This document shows, piece by piece, positions 1-8,604 of a DNA stretch of 64,000 bases (positions are counted from its first letter, which is position 1; every line of letters begins with the position of its first letter). The translations under genes and the position numbers were made by a program. The stretch is from contig NZ_JAVIFX010000020.1 of NCBI RefSeq assembly GCF_031157255.1, forward strand, positions 1-64,000. Direction: 5' to 3'. The stretch is from Bradyrhizobium sp. LHD-71 (GTDB lineage Bacteria; Pseudomonadota; Alphaproteobacteria; Rhizobiales; Xanthobacteraceae). Under the pieces are notes generated by a model. The model saw nothing but the letters and a program-made list of their open reading frames with translations. It was not told where the DNA came from and searched no databases.

Positions 1-159
1 TACCACACCTTCGGTGGCTGGAAGGCGTCCGGCTTCGGCGACCTCAACCAGCACGGGCCGGATTCGATCCGCTTCTACACCAAGACCAAGACCGTCACCT
101 CGCGCTGGCCGTCCGGCACCAAGGACGGTGCCGAGTTCACGATCCCGACGATGCGCTGA
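1..159 (+). CDS. mmsA: Methylmalonate-semialdehyde dehydrogenase (CoA-acylating), C-terminal fragment
   Basis: The window opens inside this gene; 52 codons and a TGA stop remain. The fragment contains the stretch GGWKASGFGDLNQHGPDSIR followed by FYTKTKTVTSRWP, which matches the C-terminal end of CoA-acylating methylmalonate-semialdehyde dehydrogenases of the aldehyde dehydrogenase superfamily. These convert methylmalonate semialdehyde to propionyl-CoA in valine and inositol catabolism. The catalytic Cys and the NAD-binding region lie outside the window, so another aldehyde dehydrogenase is possible but less likely. The next gene is convergent and ends about 20 bp away. Confidence 0.8.
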   Translation, partial: YHTFGGWKASGFGDLNQHGPDSIRFYTKTKTVTSRWPSGTKDGAEFTIPTMR

Positions 160-180
160 GGGGCGAACCGGAACGAGGTG

Positions 181-1932
181 TCATGCGGCGACGGATTTCG
201 CGTCGTTGAAAATGGTCGATAGCGTTGCCGCATCGGCGACGGTGCGGATCAGCATCGGCTCGCTACGACCGCGGATCGTCACTTCGGTTGACGGCAGCCT
301 GTCGTTCAGGAGGCCCGCGCGAGTGCGGACCTCGTCCGACAGGACGACTTCACATGACAGCGTCTTTGTCATGTCCTGCAGCCGCGCGGTCACATTCACC
401 GGATCACCGAGTGCCGTGAATACGACGTGTCCCGGCGAGCCAATGTCGCCGATGATGACTTCGCCGCCGTGGATGCCGATACCGAAGCGCAGCGGTTCCT
501 TCAGGTCGTCGGCCAGGAACTCGTTCAGTTCGGCGACGTTTCGCGCGATGCGACCCGCGGCAACGATGGCCTGACGGCACGCGGTGGCCGGATCGCTGGC
601 CAATCCAAACAGTGCGAGCTGGCCATCGCCGACAAACTGGTTCGGCTGGCCGCCGCTGGCGACCACTGCCTGCGAAACTGCGGCCAAGAAGCGATTGATG
701 ATGAACACGGTGTCGAACGGCAGCCGAGTTTCGGCAAGTTTCGTCGAGCCTCGCATGTCGACGAACATGCTGACCAGATAACGCTCCTGCCCGTTACGTG
801 CCGGAATCCCTGCGCGCAGCAACGAGACCGAGGTCTGCGGCGGGAAAATGCGGAAGAACGACAGGTCGCGTTGCGGCCGCAGCTGGCAGGCGAGGCGCAC
901 GGCGGGATCCGCCCCCGTGCCGACGCGCTCCAGAACGAATGCCTCGCGCCGCGATGGTTCGGGCAGCATGCTGCAATCGCCAACGATGCGGATGCGGCAG
1001 GTGGAGCAGCGCGCGCGTCCGCCGCAGACGCTGGCATGCGGCACGTTGTGCAATAGGCTCGCCTCCAGCACCGTCAGATCCTTCGGCACGCGCACGGTCT
1101 TACCGTCACCATAGGAAAGCCTGATCAACCCTGCGCGGCGTTCGCGCAAGGATCGCAACCCTCGCGCAGCCAGGACCAGCACGAGCAGCCCGACATAGCC
1201 GAACAGGAAGCCTTGCGTGATGCGGTCAAGCGCAGCGCGGTGCTCCACCGTGCCGATATGTTGCACGGAGAGCTTCTCCGCGCGCCATTGCTCCGACAGG
1301 GTGAGTTGCTGTACCGACTTGGCCCCTTGATAGACGCCGAGCGCGGCCATGACCGGCAGCAGAACCGCAAGTGCCAACAGTGCGGGAGCGATCTTGCGAA
1401 ACAGCGGCCGTAGACGAAACCAGAAATAGAGCCCGATGCATCCGTGCACCCACGCGACCACCATCACCAGATATTGCACGATGAACATGTGCGTATGCGT
1501 CGTGGTGTACAGTGCCAACACCTGCGAATAGTACTTCTCGTTGCCGAACAGATCGTAGGCCAACCGCAAACCGGCAATGTGGGCGATGATCAGCACCGGA
1601 ATGCTGAGGCCCAGCAGGAGCTGGGTTGCTTCCGTGGCGCGGTAGCGAAACTGCCGACGCTCATACAGCATCCAGATGCCGAGCGCCGCGTGCACGAACG
1701 CTGCGAGATAGAAGATCGCCTTGCCGGGCTGCTCGCCCCAGATCCTGTGGTGGGTGTTGAGCGCCTCCTCCATCGCATCCAGAGAAATGTTGCCGAGTGC
1801 GTGGTTGAGGAAATGACTGACGAGAAAGGCGAACAGAACGCAGCCGGTGACGAGGCGGAGCTGACGAATGCCGAATCCATTCAGCAGCGTGGAAAGCGTT
1901 GCAGGCTGCACGTTGGCGTCCGTGTTCGTCAT
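181..1932 (-). CDS. Membrane adenylate cyclase with cytochrome-b-like and [2Fe-2S] ferredoxin domains
   Basis: A 583-residue three-part protein. Residues 20-265 hold about six hydrophobic helices with several membrane-embedded His residues (H40, H44, H82, H118, H146, H148, H163), resembling the heme-b membrane anchor of succinate dehydrogenase. Residues 265-365 form a plant/adrenodoxin-type ferredoxin with cluster cysteines C303, C309, C312 and C349. Residues 385-560 are a class III nucleotide cyclase with both metal aspartates (VDMRGS and FVGDG) and the transition-state Asn and Arg (NVTAR). It likely makes cAMP at the inner membrane in response to redox or quinone state. A heme-binding SDH-like cyclase, CyaC, is known in Sinorhizobium; heme binding here is inferred from His placement only. 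Single gene, convergent with mmsA. Confidence 0.88.
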   Translation of the reverse strand: MTNTDANVQPATLSTLLNGFGIRQLRLVTGCVLFAFLVSHFLNHALGNISLDAMEEALNTHHRIWGEQPGKAIFYLAAFVHAALGIWMLYERRQFRYRATEATQLLLGLSIPVLIIAHIAGLRLAYDLFGNEKYYSQVLALYTTTHTHMFIVQYLVMVVAWVHGCIGLYFWFRLRPLFRKIAPALLALAVLLPVMAALGVYQGAKSVQQLTLSEQWRAEKLSVQHIGTVEHRAALDRITQGFLFGYVGLLVLVLAARGLRSLRERRAGLIRLSYGDGKTVRVPKDLTVLEASLLHNVPHASVCGGRARCSTCRIRIVGDCSMLPEPSRREAFVLERVGTGADPAVRLACQLRPQRDLSFFRIFPPQTSVSLLRAGIPARNGQERYLVSMFVDMRGSTKLAETRLPFDTVFIINRFLAAVSQAVVASGGQPNQFVGDGQLALFGLASDPATACRQAIVAAGRIARNVAELNEFLADDLKEPLRFGIGIHGGEVIIGDIGSPGHVVFTALGDPVNVTARLQDMTKTLSCEVVLSDEVRTRAGLLNDRLPSTEVTIRGRSEPMLIRTVADAATLSTIFNDAKSVAA

Positions 1933-2058
1933 GATCCGGTCATGTCCAATGTTGGCAATTCTAGATTCGGTTCAGGTCAGACGGAATACGCTCTCGATAG
2001 ATTCCTTTGGTGGACATTCTTTGCCGAGAGCCGGATATCTACCCTGTCCGGAAATGCT

Positions 2059-3390
2059 TTAGCGTCGTTCGTGGCGCGCGTCCGGCGCCAGAACCACCAT
2101 AGCGCCGGCGGCGCTCGCCAGCACCGTCCAGTAGCCGTAGCGGTATTCGGCTGCGACGCCGAGCGGCAGGTAGCTCAGGATATAGACGACCGCCGAACCG
2201 CAAACGCCGATCACGAAGGCGCCATCGGACGTCGTTCGGCGGCGCCACGCAAGAGCGCAGAGCAGGATGCTAACGAGCAGCCACGTGCCGATGCGGAACA
2301 GCGGCGTTGGTTGCAGACGATCATGGATGATCTTCAGCGCCGTGAACGCCGGTCGATCCGCGAAGACCGTCTTTGGAGGGTCGTCGATGTTCAAGGTCCA
2401 CATGGCGAGCTGCGAGTCGAACAGGAAGGTCCGGAAGAACGCCAGGCGGTGCTGAAGATAGGCGATCGGATGTGCCGCGACCGCTTCCACCCAGGCGCGC
2501 GTGAGCGTTCCCGTTCCGAAGATCTTCTGCTCATGTTCGAGCTTCGCCATGACGAATTTGCAGTCACCATTCCAGTAGCCGTTCCAATAGGACGGATCGT
2601 AGCAGCGGCCCTGCAGCGCCGCGGTCTCGTCGGGGGACCAGGTGGCCGGAAACTGGTTCTGGCCGGAGAAGTAGGTGATGCCACCGAGGTCGAACACGGC
2701 AATCGAGTGCAGCGGATTCTGCCGCGCAGCGCCGAGCGTGCCGTAGTAGACAAGCTGCATGAGGGCGTAGAGGCCAAGCATCGCCGGAACAAACAGCAGC
2801 GCCGTGCGCCGCCAGTTGAATTGTCGCGGCCAGACAGCGTAGGCGATCAGCAACGGTGCGGCCGCCAGCGCGTTCGGTCGGATCAGGACGCCGAGCGTGA
2901 TCAGCCCGAGCGCCACCGCCTGCGCGACGATGCGGCCCTCCTTGCGATCGGTGGCGAATACGAGCGCTGCAGCAAGCAGCCAGCAGGACGCCATCAGCAC
3001 GTCGCGCCAGATCACGCCGACGAGTGCAAACAGCGGCGGCGTGAGTGCGAGCAGTGGCAGTGCCGCAGCGAGCACGCGCGAGCGTCGAGCCAGAGTGAAC
3101 GACAGTGTGCCGATTCCGAGCCAGTAGAGCGTCGCGATCAGAAGAAACATGCTGGCGGCGCCGGGCGCGATCGGATCGATCGTCTTCCAGAGCCAGGTCA
3201 TGACCGGCGATTGCCAGTCGCCATAGAAACTCTTGAGACTGTCGAGATAAACGTACCGGGCGTCGTAGTTCATGATGCCCGGATAGAAGACATGAAGGGT
3301 CAGCGCGAAGCCCGCGGCGGTGAGCAGGGCCGGGAGGACGAGCGCGGTTGGTCGTGTCGGTGTTGTCGCCGTTTCAGGCGAGACGGGCAT
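2059..3390 (-). CDS. Multi-pass membrane protein, GT-C glycosyltransferase-like
   Basis: 443 residues with about ten hydrophobic helices. After the first helix comes a periplasmic loop with an acidic motif (NYDARYVYLD), the position where GT-C glycosyltransferases carry their catalytic Asp. A large soluble loop follows in the second half (FSGQNQFPATWSPDE region). I do not recognise a named family. The start at MPVSPE is chosen over one 24 bp upstream because it shortens the overlap with fkbM to 17 bp. It is the last gene of the mdoH-fkbM operon, so a role in transferring a sugar or other group to periplasmic glucans, or in exporting them, is inferred. Confidence 0.6.
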   Translation of the reverse strand: MPVSPETATTPTRPTALVLPALLTAAGFALTLHVFYPGIMNYDARYVYLDSLKSFYGDWQSPVMTWLWKTIDPIAPGAASMFLLIATLYWLGIGTLSFTLARRSRVLAAALPLLALTPPLFALVGVIWRDVLMASCWLLAAALVFATDRKEGRIVAQAVALGLITLGVLIRPNALAAAPLLIAYAVWPRQFNWRRTALLFVPAMLGLYALMQLVYYGTLGAARQNPLHSIAVFDLGGITYFSGQNQFPATWSPDETAALQGRCYDPSYWNGYWNGDCKFVMAKLEHEQKIFGTGTLTRAWVEAVAAHPIAYLQHRLAFFRTFLFDSQLAMWTLNIDDPPKTVFADRPAFTALKIIHDRLQPTPLFRIGTWLLVSILLCALAWRRRTTSDGAFVIGVCGSAVVYILSYLPLGVAAEYRYGYWTVLASAAGAMVVLAPDARHERR

Positions 3391-4120
3391 AGACGTCTCC
3401 CGAGTTCGCCGCATATGGGAGCGCGAGGAACCATTGTTTCAGCGTTCTGGCTGCGACCCATTCGGGGTGCACAAGAGTTTGGCTTTCGCCCAGCGCCGCG
3501 TTGAAACGCTTGTAGCCGAGCGCCTCGCAGCGAAAAAGGGCCGCGAGCGCGACATCGCGCTGAATGGTCGTGAACTCGAACGACAAGGCTGCAACCGGTC
3601 GCGTAAGGCCGGCGAGCGCCTGAGCCTCGAAGCCTTCGACGTCGATCTTGATGAACGACGGCTCGCCGTATCGTGCGATCAACGCATCGAGCGTCGTCGC
3701 TCGCACGCGGATCGATTTTGTCCAGCGCTGTTCGCGCCAGCCGGATGCGTCCTCGGCAGCGCGAATGAAGTCCTTCGAAGCGGTGGAAACGGTTGGGTTG
3801 TCGACGTTGACCATCAGTTCGATGTCACCGGGCGCGCAGGCGACGGCAGCTCGTTCGATTGTGATACCTGGACGGAAGCCGAACCGCACACGAAGAGACA
3901 TTGCAAGGGCCGGCTGCGGTTCGATCGCAATGACCCGGGCACCCAGCCGGCGAAAGCAGGCGACGCGATCGCCGACATGCGCGCCCACGTCGAACGCCAG
4001 GTCGCCGCGCCGGATGAAACCTCCATAAAGCCGATCCATCGCCGCGGCATGCGTCCGGTCGGCGTTATAGATGCGCATCGAGCGCAACACGCCGCGCGCG
4101 GCTCGCCAGGCTTCGATCAT
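3374..4120 (-). CDS. FkbM family SAM-dependent methyltransferase
   Basis: 248 residues. The N-terminal half has the SAM-binding signature FDVGAHVGDRVACFRRLGARVIAIEP (motif I with a following acidic residue), and the C-terminal half has FIKIDVEGFEAQALAG, the IDVEG block diagnostic of FkbM methyltransferases. Family members methylate hydroxyls of sugars and polyketides. The start codon overlaps the stop of mdoH by four bases (ATGA), so the two are translationally coupled. Methylation of the glucan made by MdoH is a reasonable inference, but no FkbM enzyme is a standard part of known glucan loci. Confidence 0.85.
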   Translation of the reverse strand: MIEAWRAARGVLRSMRIYNADRTHAAAMDRLYGGFIRRGDLAFDVGAHVGDRVACFRRLGARVIAIEPQPALAMSLRVRFGFRPGITIERAAVACAPGDIELMVNVDNPTVSTASKDFIRAAEDASGWREQRWTKSIRVRATTLDALIARYGEPSFIKIDVEGFEAQALAGLTRPVAALSFEFTTIQRDVALAALFRCEALGYKRFNAALGESQTLVHPEWVAARTLKQWFLALPYAANSGDVYARLA

Positions 4121-5916
4121 GAGCCGGCGATGGGCGCTTGCGGGCGCCGCGCGCCGTCAAGGGCAGGTAATGCAAGCGCCTGCAGGCAGGCGGGAGGTGT
4201 CGTCTCTTCAGGCAGACGGCCGATGCCCCATCGCGTCAGCCGCCGCCCGACGGCGGATTTGGCCGTCACGACTGCAAGCGGGATCGACAGCGCCAGACCG
4301 CCGGCGAGAAACAGGGCGTATGGGAGCGTTTGCGGATGGGTCGCGGCCAACAGCGCGAGCGTGCTGACGCCAAGCAGCGTATGCGGCCAGAATGCGCCGA
4401 CGGCCTGCGCGATCGAGACTGAATGATCGTCCCGAACCTGTCCGGCCCACTCGATCGGACGACCGAACGGCAGGCTTGCGATAAGCAACGCATGGCCGAA
4501 CCACATGATCTGTGACAGCAGGACGAAGAAAATCATCTCGGTCGCGACGCTCGCCCCGAAACGGAGCGATCCGCCAAAGATGTTGCGGGCGTCGGCGCGC
4601 GTGAAGATATCGATCACCGTTGCAATTTTCGGTGCGAACCACATGACGAGCACCGCAACGAAGATCGCAAGGCCGGCATCGGCGCGGATGAAATTTGCGG
4701 GCGTATCCGTGAAGGCGAGCGCAAGCGTGCCGACGATCAGGAGGCCGATCCAGCCGGGCGAACCCAAGAACATCAAAATCGCGAACAGAAGCTGGCATCG
4801 GCTGACGAACTTCAGGCCCGGCATGGCAAGAAACCGCCAATATTGCAGATTGCCACGGCACCAGCGTAGGTCGCGTCCAATGAACTCGGGCAGGCTCGGT
4901 GGGTTCTCCTCCCAGCTTTCGTGTTCTTCCGGAACGACGTGGACGTCGTAGCCGCCGCGCCGCATCAGGACGGCTTCGATCTGGTCGTGGCTGAGGATGT
5001 GGTCCTCGTCGCTCTTCGGCAGCGGCAGCTGCGCGTGCTGCAAGAACGGCTTCAAACGCAACAGCGCGTTGTGGCCCCAATAGGGGCCGCAATCGCCCTG
5101 CCACCAGGCACTGCCGAGCGTGTAGGAGCGCATGCCAAGGCGCATGCCGAACTGGAAGATGCGGGCGAAGGCGCTTGTGGACGGCAGCCCAACGACGAGA
5201 CTTTGCAGGATACCGATCTGCGGCTCGCCTTGGGCGATACGGACAAGGCGCAGGATCGCGCGCGCTGACATGAAACTATCAGCATCGAGCACCAGTGCGA
5301 ATTCGTGATCGTCGCCCCATCGCGCACAGAAGTCGCCGATGTTGCCCGCTTTGTAGCCGGTGTTGGTTTCGCGTCGCCGGTAGGTCAGTGGCAGCCGGCC
5401 CTTCCACCGCAATGCAAGGTCTGCGAACGCCGTCGCTTCCATCCTTGCGACGGAAGCATCGGAAGTGTCGCTCAGCACATGGACGTGAAAGCGGTTAGCA
5501 TACCCGCTCGCTGCGAGATCTGACATCATCGCCTGCAGGTTGCGCACCAGCCGCTGCGGCTCTTCATTGCGGATGCACAGCAGGATCGCAGTGGAGGCGA
5601 TAATCGGCATATGCTGCGGAACATGCGCCGCGCATGGAATGGTCGTTTGCAACGGATCGGCTGCGAACCGCGCGATCAGAAAACCCAGCGCCGCATTCCA
5701 GAACCCGACCACCATCCAAGGCAGCGTCAAGGCAAAGCAGAAAAGCAGCACGGCATCCGCAGGACCGAAGCCGGCCGGAGACAATGCGAGGAAAGCCAGC
5801 CAGAGCAGGGCAAGGATGGTCGCGCCGACGAGCAGGCCGAATAGTGCACGCCGCCCGGCAATGGCTTCCCGGACATGGCCGGTTACTGCTATATCCGAGG
5901 GTGAACGTTCGAGCAC
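4117..5916 (-). CDS. mdoH: Glucans biosynthesis glucosyltransferase H
   Basis: 599-residue inner-membrane family 2 glycosyltransferase that polymerises UDP-glucose into osmoregulated periplasmic glucan. Two N-terminal helices (about 25-75) precede the catalytic domain, which has VLDADSFMS (DxD-type metal site), a second acidic block PKSDEDHILSHD, and RDLRWCRGNLQYW, the (Q/R)xxRW acceptor motif. Four to six C-terminal helices follow. It is shorter than Escherichia coli MdoH (847 residues) because the long termini are missing, as in several alphaproteobacterial homologs. The usual partner mdoG is not in this window. First gene of a three-gene operon with fkbM and a membrane protein; opgC lies about 50 kb away. 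Confidence 0.9.
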   Translation of the reverse strand: MLERSPSDIAVTGHVREAIAGRRALFGLLVGATILALLWLAFLALSPAGFGPADAVLLFCFALTLPWMVVGFWNAALGFLIARFAADPLQTTIPCAAHVPQHMPIIASTAILLCIRNEEPQRLVRNLQAMMSDLAASGYANRFHVHVLSDTSDASVARMEATAFADLALRWKGRLPLTYRRRETNTGYKAGNIGDFCARWGDDHEFALVLDADSFMSARAILRLVRIAQGEPQIGILQSLVVGLPSTSAFARIFQFGMRLGMRSYTLGSAWWQGDCGPYWGHNALLRLKPFLQHAQLPLPKSDEDHILSHDQIEAVLMRRGGYDVHVVPEEHESWEENPPSLPEFIGRDLRWCRGNLQYWRFLAMPGLKFVSRCQLLFAILMFLGSPGWIGLLIVGTLALAFTDTPANFIRADAGLAIFVAVLVMWFAPKIATVIDIFTRADARNIFGGSLRFGASVATEMIFFVLLSQIMWFGHALLIASLPFGRPIEWAGQVRDDHSVSIAQAVGAFWPHTLLGVSTLALLAATHPQTLPYALFLAGGLALSIPLAVVTAKSAVGRRLTRWGIGRLPEETTPPACLQALALPALDGARRPQAPIAGS

Positions 5917-6153
5917 GCTTGTCAGGTCCAGTGAGCGTCGGGATCCACGTATATCGGGCTGTCCGCCTCTGAGTCCAATCTAGTGCGCCGGATTCGACGT
6001 TCCTACCGGCATCAGCCAAGTGCTTGGCATCAAATCCGAAAAAGGCGCAGCTCACTTCACAAATTTGCTAGGGTCTCTCTTGGTTCTAACGTTCACAGAT
6101 GAGGTTGCCGTAAAGTGATGCGAACGTCAGAATCGGAATGTTAGGGCGTGCGT

Positions 6154-7137
6154 GTGCCGAGTCAGGTGAAAGATATTGCGCGCGGCCTCTGGTATGTGGA
6201 GCCCGGTCGTGCGGAGATCCGCGAGGAGGCGCTGCCGCCGCCTGCCGCCGGAGAGGTGCGTGTTCGCACGCTGCACAGCGCAGTCAGCCGCGGCACCGAG
6301 GCGCTGGTTCAGGCCGGGCGCGTCCCCGAAAGCGAATATGAACGCATGCGCGCGCCGGCGATGGCGGGAACGTTCCCGTTCCCGGTCAAATATGGCTACG
6401 CGTCGGTTGGCCGCGTCGAAACCGGCCCGGCCGACCTTCTGGACAGGACCGTGTTCGCGTTGCATCCGCACCAGTCCGCATTCAATGTGGCCGTCGAAGC
6501 GGCGGTGCCATTGCCTGACGATGTCACACCGTCGCGCGCCGTGCTGGCGGCCAATATGGAGACGGCGCTGAACGCAGTCTGGGATTCGAGCGTCGGTCCT
6601 GCGGATCGTATCGCGGTCATTGGTGCAGGCGTTGTCGGCGCGCTCGTGAGCTATCTCTGCGGCGGAATCGTGGGTGCCGATGTAACGCTCATCGACATTG
6701 ATCCGTCGCGTGCCGGCATTGCACAGGCGCTGGGCATCAAATTTGCGGCGCCAGCTCGAGCGCCGCGCGACTGCGACGCGGTCTTTCATACCAGCGGCAA
6801 CGCGCAGGGTCTCGCGACAGCTATCGAACTTGCGGGCAATGAGGCAACGATCATCGAAATGAGCTGGTACGGATCGGGTGCGGTAGGACTTCCGCTCGGC
6901 GGCGCGTTTCACAGCCGGCGGCTGAAGTTGATGTCCAGCCAAGTGGGGCAGGTGTCGCCGTCGCGTCGGCCGCGCTGGACGCATAAGCGGAGACTGGCCG
7001 CAGCGCTTGCGCTGCTGGCTGATCCGAAGCTCGATGTGTTGCTCGCGCCGCCTATCGCTTTCAACGATCTGCCCGCACAGTTGCCGCGAATCCTCAAGCC
7101 GGGCAGCGGCGTGCTCTGCCAGATTGTCAACTACTGA
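6154..7137 (+). CDS. Zinc-less medium-chain dehydrogenase/reductase
   Basis: 327 residues from the chosen GTG; an in-frame GTG two codons upstream is possible, but AGGG at 6143-6146 is better placed for this one. The N-terminal catalytic domain has the zinc-ADH layout but replaces the usual ligands: the GHE motif reads KYGYASVG and the CGSD position reads SRGTE, as in BchC-like dehydrogenases. The Rossmann half begins with IAVIGAGVVGALVSYL. NAD(P)-dependent oxidation or reduction of an unknown alcohol is likely. First gene of a tight operon with a PTPS-fold protein, a glycosyltransferase and a methyltransferase; transcribed divergently from mdoH. Confidence 0.75.
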   Translation: MPSQVKDIARGLWYVEPGRAEIREEALPPPAAGEVRVRTLHSAVSRGTEALVQAGRVPESEYERMRAPAMAGTFPFPVKYGYASVGRVETGPADLLDRTVFALHPHQSAFNVAVEAAVPLPDDVTPSRAVLAANMETALNAVWDSSVGPADRIAVIGAGVVGALVSYLCGGIVGADVTLIDIDPSRAGIAQALGIKFAAPARAPRDCDAVFHTSGNAQGLATAIELAGNEATIIEMSWYGSGAVGLPLGGAFHSRRLKLMSSQVGQVSPSRRPRWTHKRRLAAALALLADPKLDVLLAPPIAFNDLPAQLPRILKPGSGVLCQIVNY

Positions 7138-7147
7138 AGAGGCTCAC

Positions 7148-7549
7148 TTGTTCGCAGTCGAGGTTCGCGATCACGTCATGATCGCCCATTCATTCCGCGG
7201 GAAGGTCTTTGGCCCGGCGCAGGCGCTGCATGGTGCGACGTTCGTCATCGATGCGGCATTCATCGCCGAGACGCTCGATGACAACGGCATCGTCGTCGAT
7301 ATCGGCCTTGCGCATGAAGTGCTGAAGGAGGTTCTCATGCCGCTGAACTATCGCAACCTCGACGAGGTGCCGGAATTCAAGGGCGTGAACACCACCACCG
7401 AATTTCTCACTCGGTACGTGTTTGACGGGCTGGCCGCTGCCGCCAGAGGCGGCCGGCTTGGCCGCAATGCGGGCGAACTGAACGCGATCCGGGTGACGAT
7501 TTCCGAATCGCATGTGGCGCGCGCCTGGTACGAGGCGCCCCTGTCGTGA
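7148..7549 (+). CDS. Degenerate PTPS/QueD-fold protein
   Basis: 133 residues. TTG start supported by AAGAGG six bases upstream; no ATG gives the full N-terminus. It aligns along its length with 6-carboxytetrahydropterin synthase (QueD): AHSF, ALHGATF, IVVDIG, LNYRNLDE, NTTTE and SES match the blocks AAHRL, RLHGHSF, IIDF, LDHHYLND, NPTSE and KET of the Escherichia coli enzyme. The catalytic Cys four residues before LHG is Ala, the third zinc ligand (HGH) is Ala, and the catalytic Asp-His pair (LDHH) is Asn-Tyr. Two possible zinc ligands and the substrate-binding Glu remain. It may bind a pterin-like molecule or catalyse something new. It sits 10 bp after the dehydrogenase gene and overlaps the next gene by four bases. 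Confidence 0.75.
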   Translation: MFAVEVRDHVMIAHSFRGKVFGPAQALHGATFVIDAAFIAETLDDNGIVVDIGLAHEVLKEVLMPLNYRNLDEVPEFKGVNTTTEFLTRYVFDGLAAAARGGRLGRNAGELNAIRVTISESHVARAWYEAPLS

Positions 7550-8604
7550 AGCGCGCGGCGTTCGCGGTCCCCGGAAGCCTCGACACGCCGACCGGCGGCT
7601 ATGCCTATGACAAGCGCATCATTACCGAATTGCGTGCGCTCGGCTGGCAGGTCGACGTGGTCGACCTGGGTAACTCGTTTCCGAACCCCGATCGGGCCGC
7701 GCGCGAACTTGCGCGGGCGAAGCTTCTTGCCCTTAACGAGGGGGAGCCGCTCGTGGTCGACGGTCTCGCCTTCGGTGTGATGGCCGACGAGGCGGCACAA
7801 CTTTGCGCGCGCAACCCCCTGGTGGCGCTGGTGCATCATCCGCTGGCGCTGGAGACAGGCATCCCGACGGGAAAGGTGCGGGCGTTGCGCGACAGCGAGC
7901 GCGAGGCGCTGAGCTGCGCGCGCTTCGTCATCGTCACCAGCCAGCCGACGGCAACGATCGTGACTCGCGACTACGCGGTGCCGGCAGAGCGCGTGGCCGT
8001 CATTTGCCCCGGCGTTGATCGTGGGCCGTTGACCAAACGGTCAACGGTGGGAGCGGGCGGCGCCGTCCGTCTGCTCGCAGTCGGATCGATCGTTCCGCGC
8101 AAGGGTTACGACATTCTGATCGAGGCGCTTGCGGGTCTGGACGCCATGCCATGGCAGCTGACGATCGTCGGCGACACGACCCGCGATGCTGCGGCGTCTG
8201 CGCGGCTCGAAGCCGACACCGCGCGGCTGCAATTGCAGGATCGCGTCGTCATCGCCGGCGCTGTGACAGGTCCCCCGCTCAACGCACTTTATGCCGGCGC
8301 GGATGTGTTCGTGCTGGCCTCCCTGTTCGAAGGCTACGGCATGGTATTCGCCGAGGCGATCGCGTACGGCCTGCCGGTGGTTGCGACCGCCGTTGGCGTC
8401 GCAAAGGACATCGTGCCGGCCGACGCCGGCGTCCTTGTGACGCCTGGCGATGTGCCTGCTTTGCAGGAGGCGCTGCGACGTGTGATTGCGGATGCAGACC
8501 TGCGCCTGCGGATGGCCGAGTCGGCGCGAACCGCGTCGCGGGGCCTTCCCGAATGGCGGCAGTCTGCGCTGCAATTTGCGCAGGTGCTCGAGGCGGTGAC
8601 ATGA
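7546..8604 (+). CDS. Glycosyltransferase family 4 (GT-B fold)
   Basis: 352 residues, GTG start overlapping the PTPS-like gene by four bases (GTGA). The N-terminal domain has a glycine-rich acceptor loop (TPTGGYAYDKRI). The C-terminal domain begins with LLAVGSIVPRKGYDILIEAL and carries the donor-binding motif EGYGMVFAEAIAYGLPVVAT, the E-x7-E pattern of retaining GT4 enzymes. It transfers a nucleotide-activated sugar to an unknown acceptor. In some bacteria pterins are glycosylated; given its neighbours a pterin-like or small-molecule acceptor is conceivable, but this is inference. The next gene starts within its stop codon (ATGA). Confidence 0.88.
   Translation: MKRAAFAVPGSLDTPTGGYAYDKRIITELRALGWQVDVVDLGNSFPNPDRAARELARAKLLALNEGEPLVVDGLAFGVMADEAAQLCARNPLVALVHHPLALETGIPTGKVRALRDSEREALSCARFVIVTSQPTATIVTRDYAVPAERVAVICPGVDRGPLTKRSTVGAGGAVRLLAVGSIVPRKGYDILIEALAGLDAMPWQLTIVGDTTRDAAASARLEADTARLQLQDRVVIAGAVTGPPLNALYAGADVFVLASLFEGYGMVFAEAIAYGLPVVATAVGVAKDIVPADAGVLVTPGDVPALQEALRRVIADADLRLRMAESARTASRGLPEWRQSALQFAQVLEAVT

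Noticed and set aside
1444..3504. 686-codon open frame on the plus strand
   Set aside because: It lies antisense to the cyclase and GT-C-like genes, its product is rich in Arg, Gln and His without any family pattern, and such long antisense frames are common in high-GC DNA.
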